A stretch of 64,000 nucleotides of DNA, taken from positions 372,001-436,000 of the forward strand of contig NZ_JAPKNJ010000003.1 of NCBI RefSeq assembly GCF_026343945.1, written 5' to 3'. The stretch comes from Kaistia algarum (GTDB taxonomy: Bacteria > Pseudomonadota > Alphaproteobacteria > Rhizobiales > Kaistiaceae). Below, piece by piece: positions 24,037 to 32,718 of this stretch (the stretch's first letter is position 1; each line of letters begins with the position of its first letter). The notes below the pieces were generated by a model. That model was not told the DNA's origin. It saw nothing but the letters and a program-made list of their open reading frames with translations, and searched no databases. The position numbers and the translations under genes were made by a program.

Positions 24037-24718
24037 CCGGCAAAGGCCGGGCGTCGTCAGTGCGCGCGAAGGCTAGTACAACCTCGCCAATATGGTTTCT
24101 CCAGGCGACGACGCGATGTGGCTCGCCGAGGTCGCGGCCGAATATGGCTGTCAGCGTGTGGCGGTTGGAAAGATAGAAGGCGCCGAGCGCCGCGATGGTC
24201 ACATAGATATCGAGCGCGTCGAGTCCCCCGCGGAAAACGCCTGTCTCGGCGCCCCGAGCCAGCACGCGACCGAGATCGCCGAGGAAGAGCGCGTGCATGG
24301 AGCGCAGCCTCTCCGAGCCGCTGATATGCCGCGCCTTGTGCAGATTCTCGGTAGCGAGCAGGCTCAGGAACTCCGGGTTGGCGAGATAATAGTCGAAGGT
24401 GAAATGGGCAAGGCGCAGCAGGCTTGCCTCGGGTGTCATCGCGTCCAGCTTCAGCTCGGCTTCCGCGGCGCGGATCCTCGCATAGGCGGCTTCCAGAACG
24501 GCGAGGTAAAGCGCGTTCTTGTCGCCGTAATAGTGATAGAGCATGCGCTTGTTGATGCCCGCCCGGGTGGCGATGGCGTCGATGCGCGCGCCGCCGAGGC
24601 CATGTTCGGCGAATTCGCGGGTCGCCGCTTCCAATATGGCGCGGGCCGTGCCTTCCGGGTCGCGCAGATTGGGCGCGCGCGGTCTTTGCGGCCTTGTCGA
24701 TTCTTCGTCATTCACCAA
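23966..24718 (-). CDS. TetR-family transcriptional regulator
   Basis: A 250-residue protein with an N-terminal TetR helix-turn-helix at about residues 25-75 (AILEAATREFAEHGLGGARIDAIA, then INKRMLYHYYGDK). A helical ligand-binding domain follows, with AHFTFDYYLANPEFLSLLATEN, resembling the RutR/YcdC-like C-terminal type. Start is TTG at 24718, or the adjacent GTG, behind GGGAG. The last 25 residues are Pro/Ser-rich and overlap the convergent sulfotransferase-like gene. It may control the DUF993 gene through the TTTGTAAC dyad at 22621, but no direct evidence exists. Confidence 0.82.
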   Translation of the reverse strand: MVNDEESTRPQRPRAPNLRDPEGTARAILEAATREFAEHGLGGARIDAIATRAGINKRMLYHYYGDKNALYLAVLEAAYARIRAAEAELKLDAMTPEASLLRLAHFTFDYYLANPEFLSLLATENLHKARHISGSERLRSMHALFLGDLGRVLARGAETGVFRGGLDALDIYVTIAALGAFYLSNRHTLTAIFGRDLGEPHRVVAWRNHIGEVVLAFARTDDARPLPVSSTTAPSPTLRQRRNPASPPKG

Positions 24719-24959
24719 GCTGATGGTGCTCCCTTGGACGGTGCGACGTAGGATAGCTTCCAGCCCGGCCGGGCGCCACGGGCGGTCCGGCTTTCCCGCG
24801 CCGCCTTGCAGCCATGGCGGGCATACCCATCTTCACCGCGCCGCGCCGGCGTTGTAGAAGGCGGCTCGCGTCGCCGGACCGCCGTCGATCGAATGGGGCC
24901 GGCTCGTGCCAGATCATGCTCGAGCCGTCGATTAACGCTGACGAACAGAGCGAGCGAAC

Positions 24960-25904
24960 ATGATTGCCGTGTGCGTCTGCACGCACAATCCTAGCCCGAG
25001 AAACTGGGCTCTGACGATCGGGGCACTGGCGCGGCAAACGGCGCCGGCTGGCTCGTTCCATGTCGTGATTGTCGACAATGCGTCGTCGCCACCGCTCGGC
25101 GACGAACGACTCGCGCCCTTGCGCGAGGCCGGGATCGCGGCGCGGATCGTATCCGAGGAAAGGCCGGGCCTTTCCCGGGCGCGGCTGAAGGCGATCGCCG
25201 AGACGGATGACGACTGGATCCTGTTCGTCGACGACGACAACGAACTGGCGCCCGACTACGTCGAGAACGCGTTCGCTTTCGCGGCAGCGCATCCGGAGAT
25301 CGGCTGCTTCGGCGGCCGGCTGATCCTGCCGGCGGAACTGGAGCCGAGGCAGGAATGGGTGAAGCCGTTCCTCTCCGGCCTCGGCATTCGCGACTATGGC
25401 GATGAGATCATCGTCAATCTCCACCAGGACGGCTGGGGCGAGTGGGAGCCGGCGGGCGCGGGCGCGGTGGTGCATCGGCGCGTGCTGGAGCGCTATGTCC
25501 GGTGGTCGGAGACCGAGCCCGAATTCTTCAACCTTGGCCGCAGCGGCGGCTGGGGCCTCGCTTCCTGCGACGATTCGCTGATGATGCGCGGGGCCATCCG
25601 CGTCGGTCTCGGCAATGCTTACGTGCCGTCGCTCTCCATCCGCCATCATCTCAATCCGAAGCGCTACCGTTTCGCCTATCTGATGCGTCTCCTCTACGGC
25701 TATGGCCAGAGCTTCGTCCGGCTCGACCGCGTCCTCTATGGCGATATCCCGGTGCCGAAGGAATATTCGAAGCTGCGACGCGTCTGGCGGCAGATGAAGT
25801 GGCGCTGGCTGCAATATGCTGCCTTCCCCTGGCAGATGCGCCTCGGTCAGATGCTGAGCGATTTCGGCCGCTACACCGAATTCAAGCGCAAGCCCGGCCG
25901 CTGA
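24960..25904 (+). CDS. Glycosyltransferase family 2
   Basis: A 314-residue GT-A-fold enzyme: N-terminal nucleotide-sugar-binding strand (MIAVCVCTHN), VVIVDNAS, and the metal-binding acidic motif LFVDDDNEL at about residues 87-95. GGRLILP follows, then a GGWGLASCDD catalytic-region segment and a basic C-terminus that may touch the membrane. The ATG directly begins the GT2 pattern; the ribosome-binding site is poor. It is alone apart from a HAD phosphatase downstream. It probably adds a sugar to a surface polysaccharide or lipid; donor and acceptor are unknown. A 570-codon antisense frame over it is a shadow. Confidence 0.85.
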   Translation: MIAVCVCTHNPSPRNWALTIGALARQTAPAGSFHVVIVDNASSPPLGDERLAPLREAGIAARIVSEERPGLSRARLKAIAETDDDWILFVDDDNELAPDYVENAFAFAAAHPEIGCFGGRLILPAELEPRQEWVKPFLSGLGIRDYGDEIIVNLHQDGWGEWEPAGAGAVVHRRVLERYVRWSETEPEFFNLGRSGGWGLASCDDSLMMRGAIRVGLGNAYVPSLSIRHHLNPKRYRFAYLMRLLYGYGQSFVRLDRVLYGDIPVPKEYSKLRRVWRQMKWRWLQYAAFPWQMRLGQMLSDFGRYTEFKRKPGR

Positions 25905-25992
25905 GGCGGGCGGCGGTGGACAGCGCGCCATTCGGATGCGAAGAGGCGGAAGCGCCGCGAAACAACCCCGAACCTTGCGAACTGGAGCCAGC

Positions 25993-26658
25993 ATGGCCGA
26001 AAGCGAGATCTTTCCCGGACGGAGCTTTTCCGCCTTCCTGTTCGATATGGACGGGACGATCCTGACCTCGCTGCTGGCCGCCGAACGGGTCTGGACGCGC
26101 TGGGCGATGAAGCACGGCGTCGATGTTCCGCATCTGATGGCGACGCTGCACGGCAAGCGCTCGATCGATACCGTCCGCTCGCTGGCCATCCCCGGCATGG
26201 ATGCCGTTGCCGAGGCCGACGCGATCACCCAGGCGGAGATCGAGGATGTCGAGGGCGTCGAGGCGATCCCCGGCGTCGGCGACTTTCTAGCCGCCCTGCC
26301 GCGCGAACGCTGGGCGATCGTCACCTCCGCGCCGCGTGACCTCGCCCTGGCGCGGATCGCGGCGGCCAGGCTGCCATTGCCCGAACTGATGATCGCATCG
26401 GAGGACGTGCCGCGCGGCAAGCCGGCGCCGGATCCCTATCTGATCGCCGCCGGCCGCCTCGGCTTCCAGGCGACGGACTGCCTGGTGTTCGAGGACGCGC
26501 CGGCCGGGATCCAGGCAGGCGAGCATGCGGGCGCCAGCATCGTCGTGATCAGCGCCACCCACGCCTCGCCCGCGCAGACGCCGCATCCACGCTTCGCCGA
26601 CTATCATGGCCTTGCCGGACGCCCGGTGCCGGGCGGCCTTGGCCTGTTCGGCGTGTAG
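25993..26658 (+). CDS. HAD-superfamily sugar-phosphate phosphatase
   Basis: A 221-residue HAD hydrolase with motif I FDMDGTIL near residue 17 (first Asp is the nucleophile), motif II IVTSAPRD, motif III Lys in GKPAPDPY and motif IV VFEDAPAGI. The pattern matches small-molecule sugar phosphatases such as glycerol-3-phosphatase or 2-deoxyglucose-6-phosphatase. The ATG at 25993 has CTGGAG at good spacing; the frame's upstream extension is not homologous. It is 88 bases after the glycosyltransferase and convergent with iolB. It could belong to inositol metabolism by position only. Confidence 0.82.
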   Translation: MAESEIFPGRSFSAFLFDMDGTILTSLLAAERVWTRWAMKHGVDVPHLMATLHGKRSIDTVRSLAIPGMDAVAEADAITQAEIEDVEGVEAIPGVGDFLAALPRERWAIVTSAPRDLALARIAAARLPLPELMIASEDVPRGKPAPDPYLIAAGRLGFQATDCLVFEDAPAGIQAGEHAGASIVVISATHASPAQTPHPRFADYHGLAGRPVPGGLGLFGV

Positions 26659-26669
26659 TTAGGGAAGCT

Positions 26670-27467
26670 CTACCCCTTCAGCAGCCACGCATGCTCGGGC
26701 GCGTTGTGGAACCTCCATGTCCGCTTCGGGCCGGCCATGACGTTCAGGTAATAGAGGTCGTAGCCGTGGATGGTGGCGCAGGGGTGGTAGCCCCTGGGCA
26801 CCAGCGTGACGTTGCCGTCCTCCACCAACAGGCTTTCGTCGAGCGAGCGGTCGTCGGTGTAGACGCGCTGAAAGGCGAAGCCCTGTGGCGGGTTCAGGCG
26901 GTGGTAATAGGTCTCTTCCAGCAGCGATTCTTCCGGCAGGGCATCGCGGTCGTGCTTGTGCGGGGGATAGCTCGACGTGTTGCCGCCGGGCGTGATCACC
27001 TCGACGACGAGGAGCGAATCCGCCGGGTCGTTCTCGGGCAATATGTTGGTGACATGGCGGGTATTCGAGCCCTTGCCGCGCACCTCCTGCGAGGTCTGGT
27101 CCGGGCCGATGCGCCGCGCCGGCAGGCCGCCCCCGAGAGAGGGCGCCGAGCAGACCGCGAGCGTCACCTTGGTCTCGGCCGTCGCCTTCCAACTCGAATG
27201 ACCGGGGACATAGACCGAATCCGGCTTGCCCTCGAAGGGTGACATGCGCTCGCCGACGGTGCCGAAATCGATCCCGCCCGCGACGATGTTCGCCTTGCCG
27301 GCGATCAGCACGAGGCAGATTTCACGGTTCCCCGTGTCGTGATGCGCGCTCTCGCCCGGTGCCAACTCATAGACGTCGAAGCCGACATAGTGCCAGCCGG
27401 CGCTCTCCGGCGTGATGGCGATGGTCCAGCCTTCATGGCCGGACGGGTGGACGACGAGATCGGACAT
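26670..27467 (-). CDS. iolB: 5-deoxy-glucuronate isomerase
   Basis: A 265-residue cupin-type isomerase that converts 5-deoxy-glucuronate to 2-deoxy-5-keto-gluconate in myo-inositol breakdown. Visible family features are the bicupin layout, the metal-ligand segment PPHKHD, EETYYHRLNPPQGFAFQRVY and HGYDLYYLNVMAGP near the end. The ATG at 27467 follows AGGAGA. It is the last gene of the minus-strand set iolC-iolD-iolE-iolB, separated from iolE by a 150-base dyad repeat. Cytoplasmic. Full length for the family. Confidence 0.95.
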   Translation of the reverse strand: MSDLVVHPSGHEGWTIAITPESAGWHYVGFDVYELAPGESAHHDTGNREICLVLIAGKANIVAGGIDFGTVGERMSPFEGKPDSVYVPGHSSWKATAETKVTLAVCSAPSLGGGLPARRIGPDQTSQEVRGKGSNTRHVTNILPENDPADSLLVVEVITPGGNTSSYPPHKHDRDALPEESLLEETYYHRLNPPQGFAFQRVYTDDRSLDESLLVEDGNVTLVPRGYHPCATIHGYDLYYLNVMAGPKRTWRFHNAPEHAWLLKG

Positions 27468-27490
27468 GGCGATGTCTCCTGCTTCCTCTT

Positions 27491-27600
27491 CCCCTCTCCC
27501 GCCTGCGGGAGAGGCCGGGTGAGGGGCTTTCTTGACTTGTGACGTGCAGCCTGAAAGCAAGGCCCTCACCCCCAGCCCTCTCCCGCAGGCGGGAGAGGGG
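27491..27600. repeat. C/G-rich dyad repeat between iolE and iolB
   Basis: Two arms, each with its own inner hairpin (CTCTCCCGC/GCGGGAGAG type), are joined by an outer pairing of GGGTGAGGG with CCCTCACCC and of CTTTC with GAAAG. The whole can fold as a two-lobed structure. The same architecture occurs at 28554-28680 and 58450-58571, with a smaller relative at 30599-30627. Such palindromic elements are scattered in rhizobial genomes and may affect mRNA stability inside the operon. Confidence 0.75.
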
Positions 27601-27619
27601 GAAGAAAGAGCGAGGCCCC

Positions 27620-28507
27620 TTATCGCTTCCAGCCCGCCTCGGCGAAGAAGCGGACGAGGTTGCCGTAGCCCAGCTGCACAGTGCGGGCCGGCGGTGCCTT
27701 GACCGGGTCCTGCTCGGCCTCGATCACCACCCAGCCGGAATAGTTCGGCAGCGCCTTGAAGACGGAGACGAAATCGACCGAGCCGTCGCCCGGCACCGTA
27801 TAGACGCCGGCCAGCACCGATTGCAGGAACGACCAGTCCTTGGCGATCGCCTCGCGCGCGACATCGGCGCGGACGTCCTTGGTGTGCACATGGGCGATGC
27901 GGCTGCGATAGGAGCGGGCGAGTTCCGCCGGATCGGCGCCGGCCCAGGTCGCGTGGCCGGTGTCGAGCAGCAGATGCACCGCCGGGCCGGTCGAGGCCAT
28001 CATGCGGTCGATCTCGTCCTCGGTCTGGATCACCGTGCCCATATGGTGGTGATAGACCAGCGTCAGCCCGTCCTCCTCCTGGAGGAAGTCGGCGAACTTG
28101 GTCAGGCCCGTATTGAAGCGCGCCCATTCCTCCTCGTTCATGACCGGGCGCGTCGAGAGCGGCGCGTTCTCGTCGCCATGGATGGTGCGCGTGCATTCCG
28201 CCGCGATCAGCACCTTGGCGCCGAGAGCCTTCAGCAGCTCGATATGGGCGCGGGCGGCCTTGTATTCGCTCTCCGCGTCGCGCTCGATCAGGAAGGTCGA
28301 ATACCAGCCCGAGACGAGATCGAGCCCGTAGCGGGCGAGGATCGGGCCGAGCGTGGCCGCGTCACGCGGAAATTTGTGGCCGAGTTCCATGCCCTCGATA
28401 CCGATGGCCCGGGCGTCGGTGAGGCATTCTTCGAGCGGGATGTCGCCGCCGATATCCTGCTTGTCGTCATTGGACCAGCAGATCGGATTGGCGCCGATGC
28501 GGATCAT
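27620..28507 (-). CDS. iolE: Inosose (2-keto-myo-inositol) dehydratase
   Basis: A 295-residue TIM-barrel enzyme of the AP-endonuclease-2-like superfamily that dehydrates 2-keto-myo-inositol. Segments seen include IGANPICWSNDD at the N-terminus, GLDLVSGWYS, YHHHMGTVIQT and LLLDTGHATWAGADP, with metal-binding His, Asp and Glu residues in the last two. The ATG at 28507 has GGAGG upstream. It lies between iolD and iolB, and C/G-rich dyad repeats are present on both sides. Cytoplasmic. Confidence 0.95.
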   Translation of the reverse strand: MIRIGANPICWSNDDKQDIGGDIPLEECLTDARAIGIEGMELGHKFPRDAATLGPILARYGLDLVSGWYSTFLIERDAESEYKAARAHIELLKALGAKVLIAAECTRTIHGDENAPLSTRPVMNEEEWARFNTGLTKFADFLQEEDGLTLVYHHHMGTVIQTEDEIDRMMASTGPAVHLLLDTGHATWAGADPAELARSYRSRIAHVHTKDVRADVAREAIAKDWSFLQSVLAGVYTVPGDGSVDFVSVFKALPNYSGWVVIEAEQDPVKAPPARTVQLGYGNLVRFFAEAGWKR

Positions 28508-28553
28508 GGGGTGGTTTCCTCCGGGGGCCTCGGATGAGGCGATGTTTGTTTCT

Positions 28554-28680
28554 TTCACCTCCCCCTGAGGGGGAGGTCGACGGCCGAAGGCCGGCGGGAG
28601 AGGGTTTAGGGAACCATCCGGAGAGGCCGTAAACCCTCACCCGGCGCTGCGCGCCGACCTCTCCCTCAGGGAGAGGTGAA
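28554..28680. repeat. C/G-rich dyad repeat between iolD and iolE
   Basis: A left arm (TTCACCTCCCCC, inner GAGGGGGAGG, then GAGAGGGTTTA) is mirrored by a right arm (TAAACCCTC, then CCTCTCCCTCAGGGAGAGGTGAA). It has two inner hairpins and a long outer stem. It shares the layout of the repeats at 27491 and 58450, although the loop sequences differ. Confidence 0.75.
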
Positions 28681-28708
28681 GGGAAGGTGCTTCTGCCGTC
28701 AACTGTCC

Positions 28709-30556
28709 CTAATTCACGATCCGCTGCGCCTTGATCGCCGTCTCATACGCCGCGCGCGCCGCGTTCACGCTCGGCCGGTCGCTGACTTCGGGCACCGCCA
28801 CGTCCCACCAGGCGCCGCCGGCTTCCGTCGTGATCAGCGGGTCGGTGTCGATGACGAGGACCGTGGTGCGGTCGTTCGCCTTGGCCGCCTCCAGCGCTGT
28901 TTCGAGTTCGGCGATCGAGGCGACCTTCTTCGAAATCGCGCCGAGGCTCGCGGCATGCGCGGCGAAATCGATAGCGGGCAGAGTCTCATGACGGGTATCC
29001 TTCAACAGATTGTTGAAGTTGGCGCCGCCGGTGGCCATCTGCAGCCGGTTGATGCAGCCGAAGCCGGTGTTGTCGAGCACGACGATGAAGAGCTTCAGCC
29101 CCAGCATCACCGAGGTCGCAATCTCGGAATTCAGCATCAGATAGGAGCCGTCGCCGAGCATGACGACGACGTCCTTGTCGGGCTTCGCCATCTTGACGCC
29201 GAGCCCGCCGGCAATCTCGTAGCCCATGGTCGAAAAGCCATAGTCGAGATGGTAGGAGCCGGGGGCGCCGGCCTGCCAGAGCTTGTGCAATTCGCCCGGC
29301 AAGCCGCCGGAGGCGCAGACCAAAGTTGCTTCCGGCCCCAGCACCCGGTTGACCGCGCCGATCACCTGGCCGTCGGAGGGCAGTTCGGCGTTGGTTGCCG
29401 CCGTCGCCTTGTCGGCATCGACGAACCAGGTGGCACGGCCTTCCTTCGCCGATTTCGTCCAGCTTTCGGGCGCGCGCCAGCCGCCGAGATCGGCGGAAAT
29501 GTCCTTGAGGCCGGCCAGCGCATCGGCGACCAGCGGCAGCGCCCGGTGCTTGGTGGCGTCGAAGACCTGCGCATTGAGGCCGATCACGGTCTGGTGCGCG
29601 TTCTGGAACAGCGCCCACGAGCCGGTGGTGAAGTCCTGCAGCCGCGAGCCGATGGCAAGGATCACGTCGGCTTCTTCGGCCAGCCTGTTCGAGGCGGACG
29701 TACCGGTGACGCCGATCGAGCCCATGTTGAGCGGGTGGGTGGCGGGCAGGGACGACTTGCCGGCCTGCGTCTCGGAAACCGGAATGCCGTAGAGCTCGGC
29801 AAAGGCCCGCAGCGCCTCGGTCGCGCCGGAATAGAGCACGCCGCCACCGGCGACGATCAGCGGCTTCTTCGCAGACCGCAATGCCGCGACGGCCGCTGCC
29901 AGTTCGTCCTCGGACGGGCGGGTGCGACGCGGCACCCAGAGGCGCTCGTCGAAGAAGCTTGCCGGATAGTCATAGGCCTCGGCCTGCACGTCCTGGCAGA
30001 GCGACAGCGTCACCGGGCCGCATTCGGCCGGGTCGGTCAGTACGGCCATGGCGCGGTGCAGGGCAGGGATGATCTGCTCGGGCCGCGTGATGCGGTCGAA
30101 ATAGCGCGACACCGGGCGGAAGCAGTCGTTCACGGTCCCCGTGCCGTCGCCGAAATTCTCCGCCTGCTGCAGCACCGGGTCCGGCCGGCGATTGGCGAAG
30201 ACGTCGCCGGGCAGCAATAGCACGGGCAGGCGGTTCACATGCGCCAGCGCGGCCGCGGTCACCATATTGGTGGCGCCTGGGCCGATCGACGAGGTCACGG
30301 CCATCATGCGGCGACGGAAGCTCGCCTTGGCGAAGCCGATCGCGGCGTGGGCCATGGCCTGCTCGTTGTGGGCGCGATACGTCGGCAGCTCCTCGCGCAC
30401 GCCATAGAGCGCCTCACCGAAGCCGGCGACATTGCCATGGCCGAAAATCGCGAACACGCCGCCAAAGATGGGGACCTTCTCGCCATTCACCTCGGTCATC
30501 TGCTTCGTTAGGAAGCGGGCCAGAGCCTGGGCCATGGTCAAGCGGATCGTGGTCAT
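28709..30556 (-). CDS. iolD: 3D-(3,5/4)-trihydroxycyclohexane-1,2-dione acylhydrolase
   Basis: A 615-residue thiamine-diphosphate enzyme that opens the ring of the iolE product to give 5-deoxy-glucuronate. The N-terminal pyrimidine-binding domain has RAHNEQAMAHAAIGFAKA with the conserved Glu. The C-terminal domain carries the cofactor motif starting GDGSYLMLNSEI and ending LDN. Length and the LPVLLLPGDVFANRRPDPVLQQ stretch are characteristic of IolD. The ATG at 30556 follows GAGGAAAC. Second gene of the iolC-D-E-B group. Confidence 0.95.
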   Translation of the reverse strand: MTTIRLTMAQALARFLTKQMTEVNGEKVPIFGGVFAIFGHGNVAGFGEALYGVREELPTYRAHNEQAMAHAAIGFAKASFRRRMMAVTSSIGPGATNMVTAAALAHVNRLPVLLLPGDVFANRRPDPVLQQAENFGDGTGTVNDCFRPVSRYFDRITRPEQIIPALHRAMAVLTDPAECGPVTLSLCQDVQAEAYDYPASFFDERLWVPRRTRPSEDELAAAVAALRSAKKPLIVAGGGVLYSGATEALRAFAELYGIPVSETQAGKSSLPATHPLNMGSIGVTGTSASNRLAEEADVILAIGSRLQDFTTGSWALFQNAHQTVIGLNAQVFDATKHRALPLVADALAGLKDISADLGGWRAPESWTKSAKEGRATWFVDADKATAATNAELPSDGQVIGAVNRVLGPEATLVCASGGLPGELHKLWQAGAPGSYHLDYGFSTMGYEIAGGLGVKMAKPDKDVVVMLGDGSYLMLNSEIATSVMLGLKLFIVVLDNTGFGCINRLQMATGGANFNNLLKDTRHETLPAIDFAAHAASLGAISKKVASIAELETALEAAKANDRTTVLVIDTDPLITTEAGGAWWDVAVPEVSDRPSVNAARAAYETAIKAQRIVN

Positions 30557-30598
30557 GGATCGTTTCCTCGGTCGTATTCTGTTTCGTCTTGCTTCCTT

Positions 30599-30627
30599 TG
30601 AACCCTCCCTCAGGGGGAAGGTTCAAG
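30599..30627. repeat. Short dyad (TTGAACC...GGTTCAA) between iolC and iolD
   Basis: Arms TTGAACC and GGTTCAA enclose CTCCCTCAGGGGGAA, giving a hairpin in the 82-base gap between iolC and iolD. It looks like a one-lobed member of the repeats at 27491 and 28554. It could act as an mRNA processing or attenuation site within the operon. Confidence 0.55.
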
Positions 30628-30638
30628 GGGGAGGGAGG

Positions 30639-32567
30639 CTACGCCGCTTCCGTCCTCCGCACGCTCCGCCACGCCGCGACCAGCTTCTCGAACTTCCGCG
30701 CCATGTCGGCGATGGCTTCTTCGTCGTTCATCGTCCCGGCCAGCCAGCCCTCGGCGGCCTCGGCAAAGATGGTTCGGCCGACGGCGAAGCCCTTGACCAG
30801 CGGTGTTGCGGCGGCGGCGCGGAAGGCCTCGACCAGTTCCTTCTCCGGCGCTTCCAGCCCGAGCAGCACGATGCCGCGGCACCAGGGATCGCGGTCGCGG
30901 ATCACCGCCTCGATGGCGCGCCAGGCCGCCGCGTTCTTCTGCGGCTCCAGCTTCCACAAATCCGGGCGGATGCCCAGATCATAAAGGCGGGTGAGCACGC
31001 GCGGGATGGTCGTCTCGTCGAGCGTCCCGTGCTTGCCCGCGATGATCTCGACCAGAAGCTCGCGGCCAACCGTGCGCGCGGCGTCGTTGAGGCGCAGCAG
31101 CTCGCGCTCCTGCCGCTCCTTCAGTTCCGGCGGGTCGTCCGGATGGTAGAAGCAGAGGCACTTGACGGTATGGCCGATCGGCCATTCGACGAGATGGCTG
31201 CCCAGATCGGGCAGATGGTCGAAATCGAGTGGGCGCGACCCCGGCTTTTCGACCGGACGGCCGATCCAGAACCCCTCACGTGCCGCCTTCGGGAACGCCT
31301 TCTGGCCATAGGTCGAATCCAGCAGCATACCATAGCCGGATCGGCCCTTCGCGACGCGCGCGGCTGCCTCGACCGCTAGCACCTTGAGCCCGTCGATGCG
31401 CTGGCGATCGACGCCGAGCCGGTCGGCGACCGCCTCCAGTTGCGAGCGATGGTCGATGGCGAAGGCTAGCAGTTCGTCCGCGCCCTCGCGCCGTGTCGTC
31501 GCCCAGTGGAGATGGGCAAGGTCAGCATCCTTGCGCAGCGCCCGGTGCCGGCTGCCCTTGTCGAGGAAATGCGAAAGTTCGGGCCAGGTCGGATATTCCG
31601 GCGAGCAGAGCAGGCGCGAGACGGCGAAGGCGCCGCAGGCATTGGCCCAGGTCGCGCAGGTCTTCAGGGCCTCGCCCCTTAGCCAACCGCGCAGGAAGCC
31701 GGACATGAAGGCGTCGCCGGCCCCCAGCACATTATAGACCTCGATCGGGAAGCCGTCGCCGACAATGCCGGCCTCGAGATCGTCCGAGATCGGCCCGTCA
31801 TAGACGATGCAGCCCATGGCGCCGCGCTTCAGCACGATGGTGGCCGAAGAGAGCGAACGGATGGTCTTCAGCGCGCCCAGCACATCATCGGCGCCGGAGG
31901 CGATGCGGATTTCCTCCTCGGTGCCGACGATCAGGTCGCAATCGGCGAGCACAGTCTTCAGCCTGTCGGAAACATGGTCCGATTTCACATAGCGCTCGAA
32001 GCCGCTTGCATGTCCGGCAAGGCCCCAGAGATTTGGGCGATAGTCGATGTCGAACACGATTTTGCCGCCAGCCGCCTTGGCAATGCGGATTGCCTTGCGC
32101 TGCGCGGCGTCGCTCGCCTCGCGCGAGAAATGCGTCCCGGTCACGACGATGGAAGCGGCGGAGGCGATAAAGCCTTCGTCGATATCCGCTTCCGACAGCG
32201 CCATGTCGGCACAGTCGGTGCGGTAGAAGATCATGGGCGAGACGCCTTCATCCTCCACGGCGAGCAGCACCAGAGCCGTGAGGCGTTCCTTGTCGGTGGC
32301 TATGCCCACGACGCTGACACCCTCGCGGATCATCTGCTCGCGGATGAAGCGGCCCATCTGCTCGTCGCCGACCCGGGTCACGACTCCCGACTTCAGGCCG
32401 AGCCGAGCCGTGCCGATGGCGATGTTGGAAGGGCAGCCGCCGACCGACTTGGCGAAGGAGGTGATGTCTTCCAGCCGCGATCCGATCTGCTGGCCATAGA
32501 GGTCGACGGAGGATCGGCCGATGGTGATGACGTCGAGCGGTTTCGCTGCTCCGGTGATCTCGGTCAT
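30639..32567 (-). CDS. iolC: 5-dehydro-2-deoxygluconokinase with C-terminal DUF2090-type domain
   Basis: A 642-residue fusion. Residues about 10-330 are a PfkB-family kinase (VITIGRSSVDLYGQQIG at the start, anion-hole motif NVLGAGDAFMSGF) that phosphorylates 2-deoxy-5-keto-gluconate. Residues about 340-640 form the DUF2090 aldolase-like TIM-barrel half (LAFAIDHRSQ, GMLLDSTYG, VEIIAGKHG) found on many proteobacterial IolC proteins. I chose the ATG at 32567 because GGAGG lies seven bases upstream; the frame can extend to 32636. It is the first enzyme gene downstream of iolR and precedes iolD. The second domain may do the aldolase step normally assigned to IolJ, which is inference. Confidence 0.93.
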   Translation of the reverse strand: MTEITGAAKPLDVITIGRSSVDLYGQQIGSRLEDITSFAKSVGGCPSNIAIGTARLGLKSGVVTRVGDEQMGRFIREQMIREGVSVVGIATDKERLTALVLLAVEDEGVSPMIFYRTDCADMALSEADIDEGFIASAASIVVTGTHFSREASDAAQRKAIRIAKAAGGKIVFDIDYRPNLWGLAGHASGFERYVKSDHVSDRLKTVLADCDLIVGTEEEIRIASGADDVLGALKTIRSLSSATIVLKRGAMGCIVYDGPISDDLEAGIVGDGFPIEVYNVLGAGDAFMSGFLRGWLRGEALKTCATWANACGAFAVSRLLCSPEYPTWPELSHFLDKGSRHRALRKDADLAHLHWATTRREGADELLAFAIDHRSQLEAVADRLGVDRQRIDGLKVLAVEAAARVAKGRSGYGMLLDSTYGQKAFPKAAREGFWIGRPVEKPGSRPLDFDHLPDLGSHLVEWPIGHTVKCLCFYHPDDPPELKERQERELLRLNDAARTVGRELLVEIIAGKHGTLDETTIPRVLTRLYDLGIRPDLWKLEPQKNAAAWRAIEAVIRDRDPWCRGIVLLGLEAPEKELVEAFRAAAATPLVKGFAVGRTIFAEAAEGWLAGTMNDEEAIADMARKFEKLVAAWRSVRRTEAA

Positions 32568-32686
32568 CGTGACCTCCAGCATGGCATGCGCGGGATTCTC
32601 GCTGTTCTCGTCCGTCCAGCTGCGGGGCTTCGCCAATCACGACGCATTGGTGAAATAGGTGACGAACGCAGCTGATGAAACATAAG

Positions 32687-32710
32687 TTCCGTAATTCAGT
32701 CAATACGGAA
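32687..32710. promoter_or_regulatory. Inverted repeat TTCCGTA-N10-TACGGAA upstream of iolC
   Basis: Perfect 7-base arms lie 120 bases before the iolC start and just past the iolR stop. An overlapping sequence, GGAATGCATGGTTC (32707-32720), is one base away from the GGAA-N6-TTCC motif reported for rhizobial IolR. This is a candidate operator for the iolCDEB transcript. Confidence 0.5.
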
Positions 32711-32718
32711 TGCATGGT

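Noticed and set aside
24708..26420. 570-codon minus-strand open frame
   Set aside because: It is antisense to the glycosyltransferase and HAD genes, and its Arg/Asp/Ala-rich translation shows no domain; a typical high-GC shadow frame.
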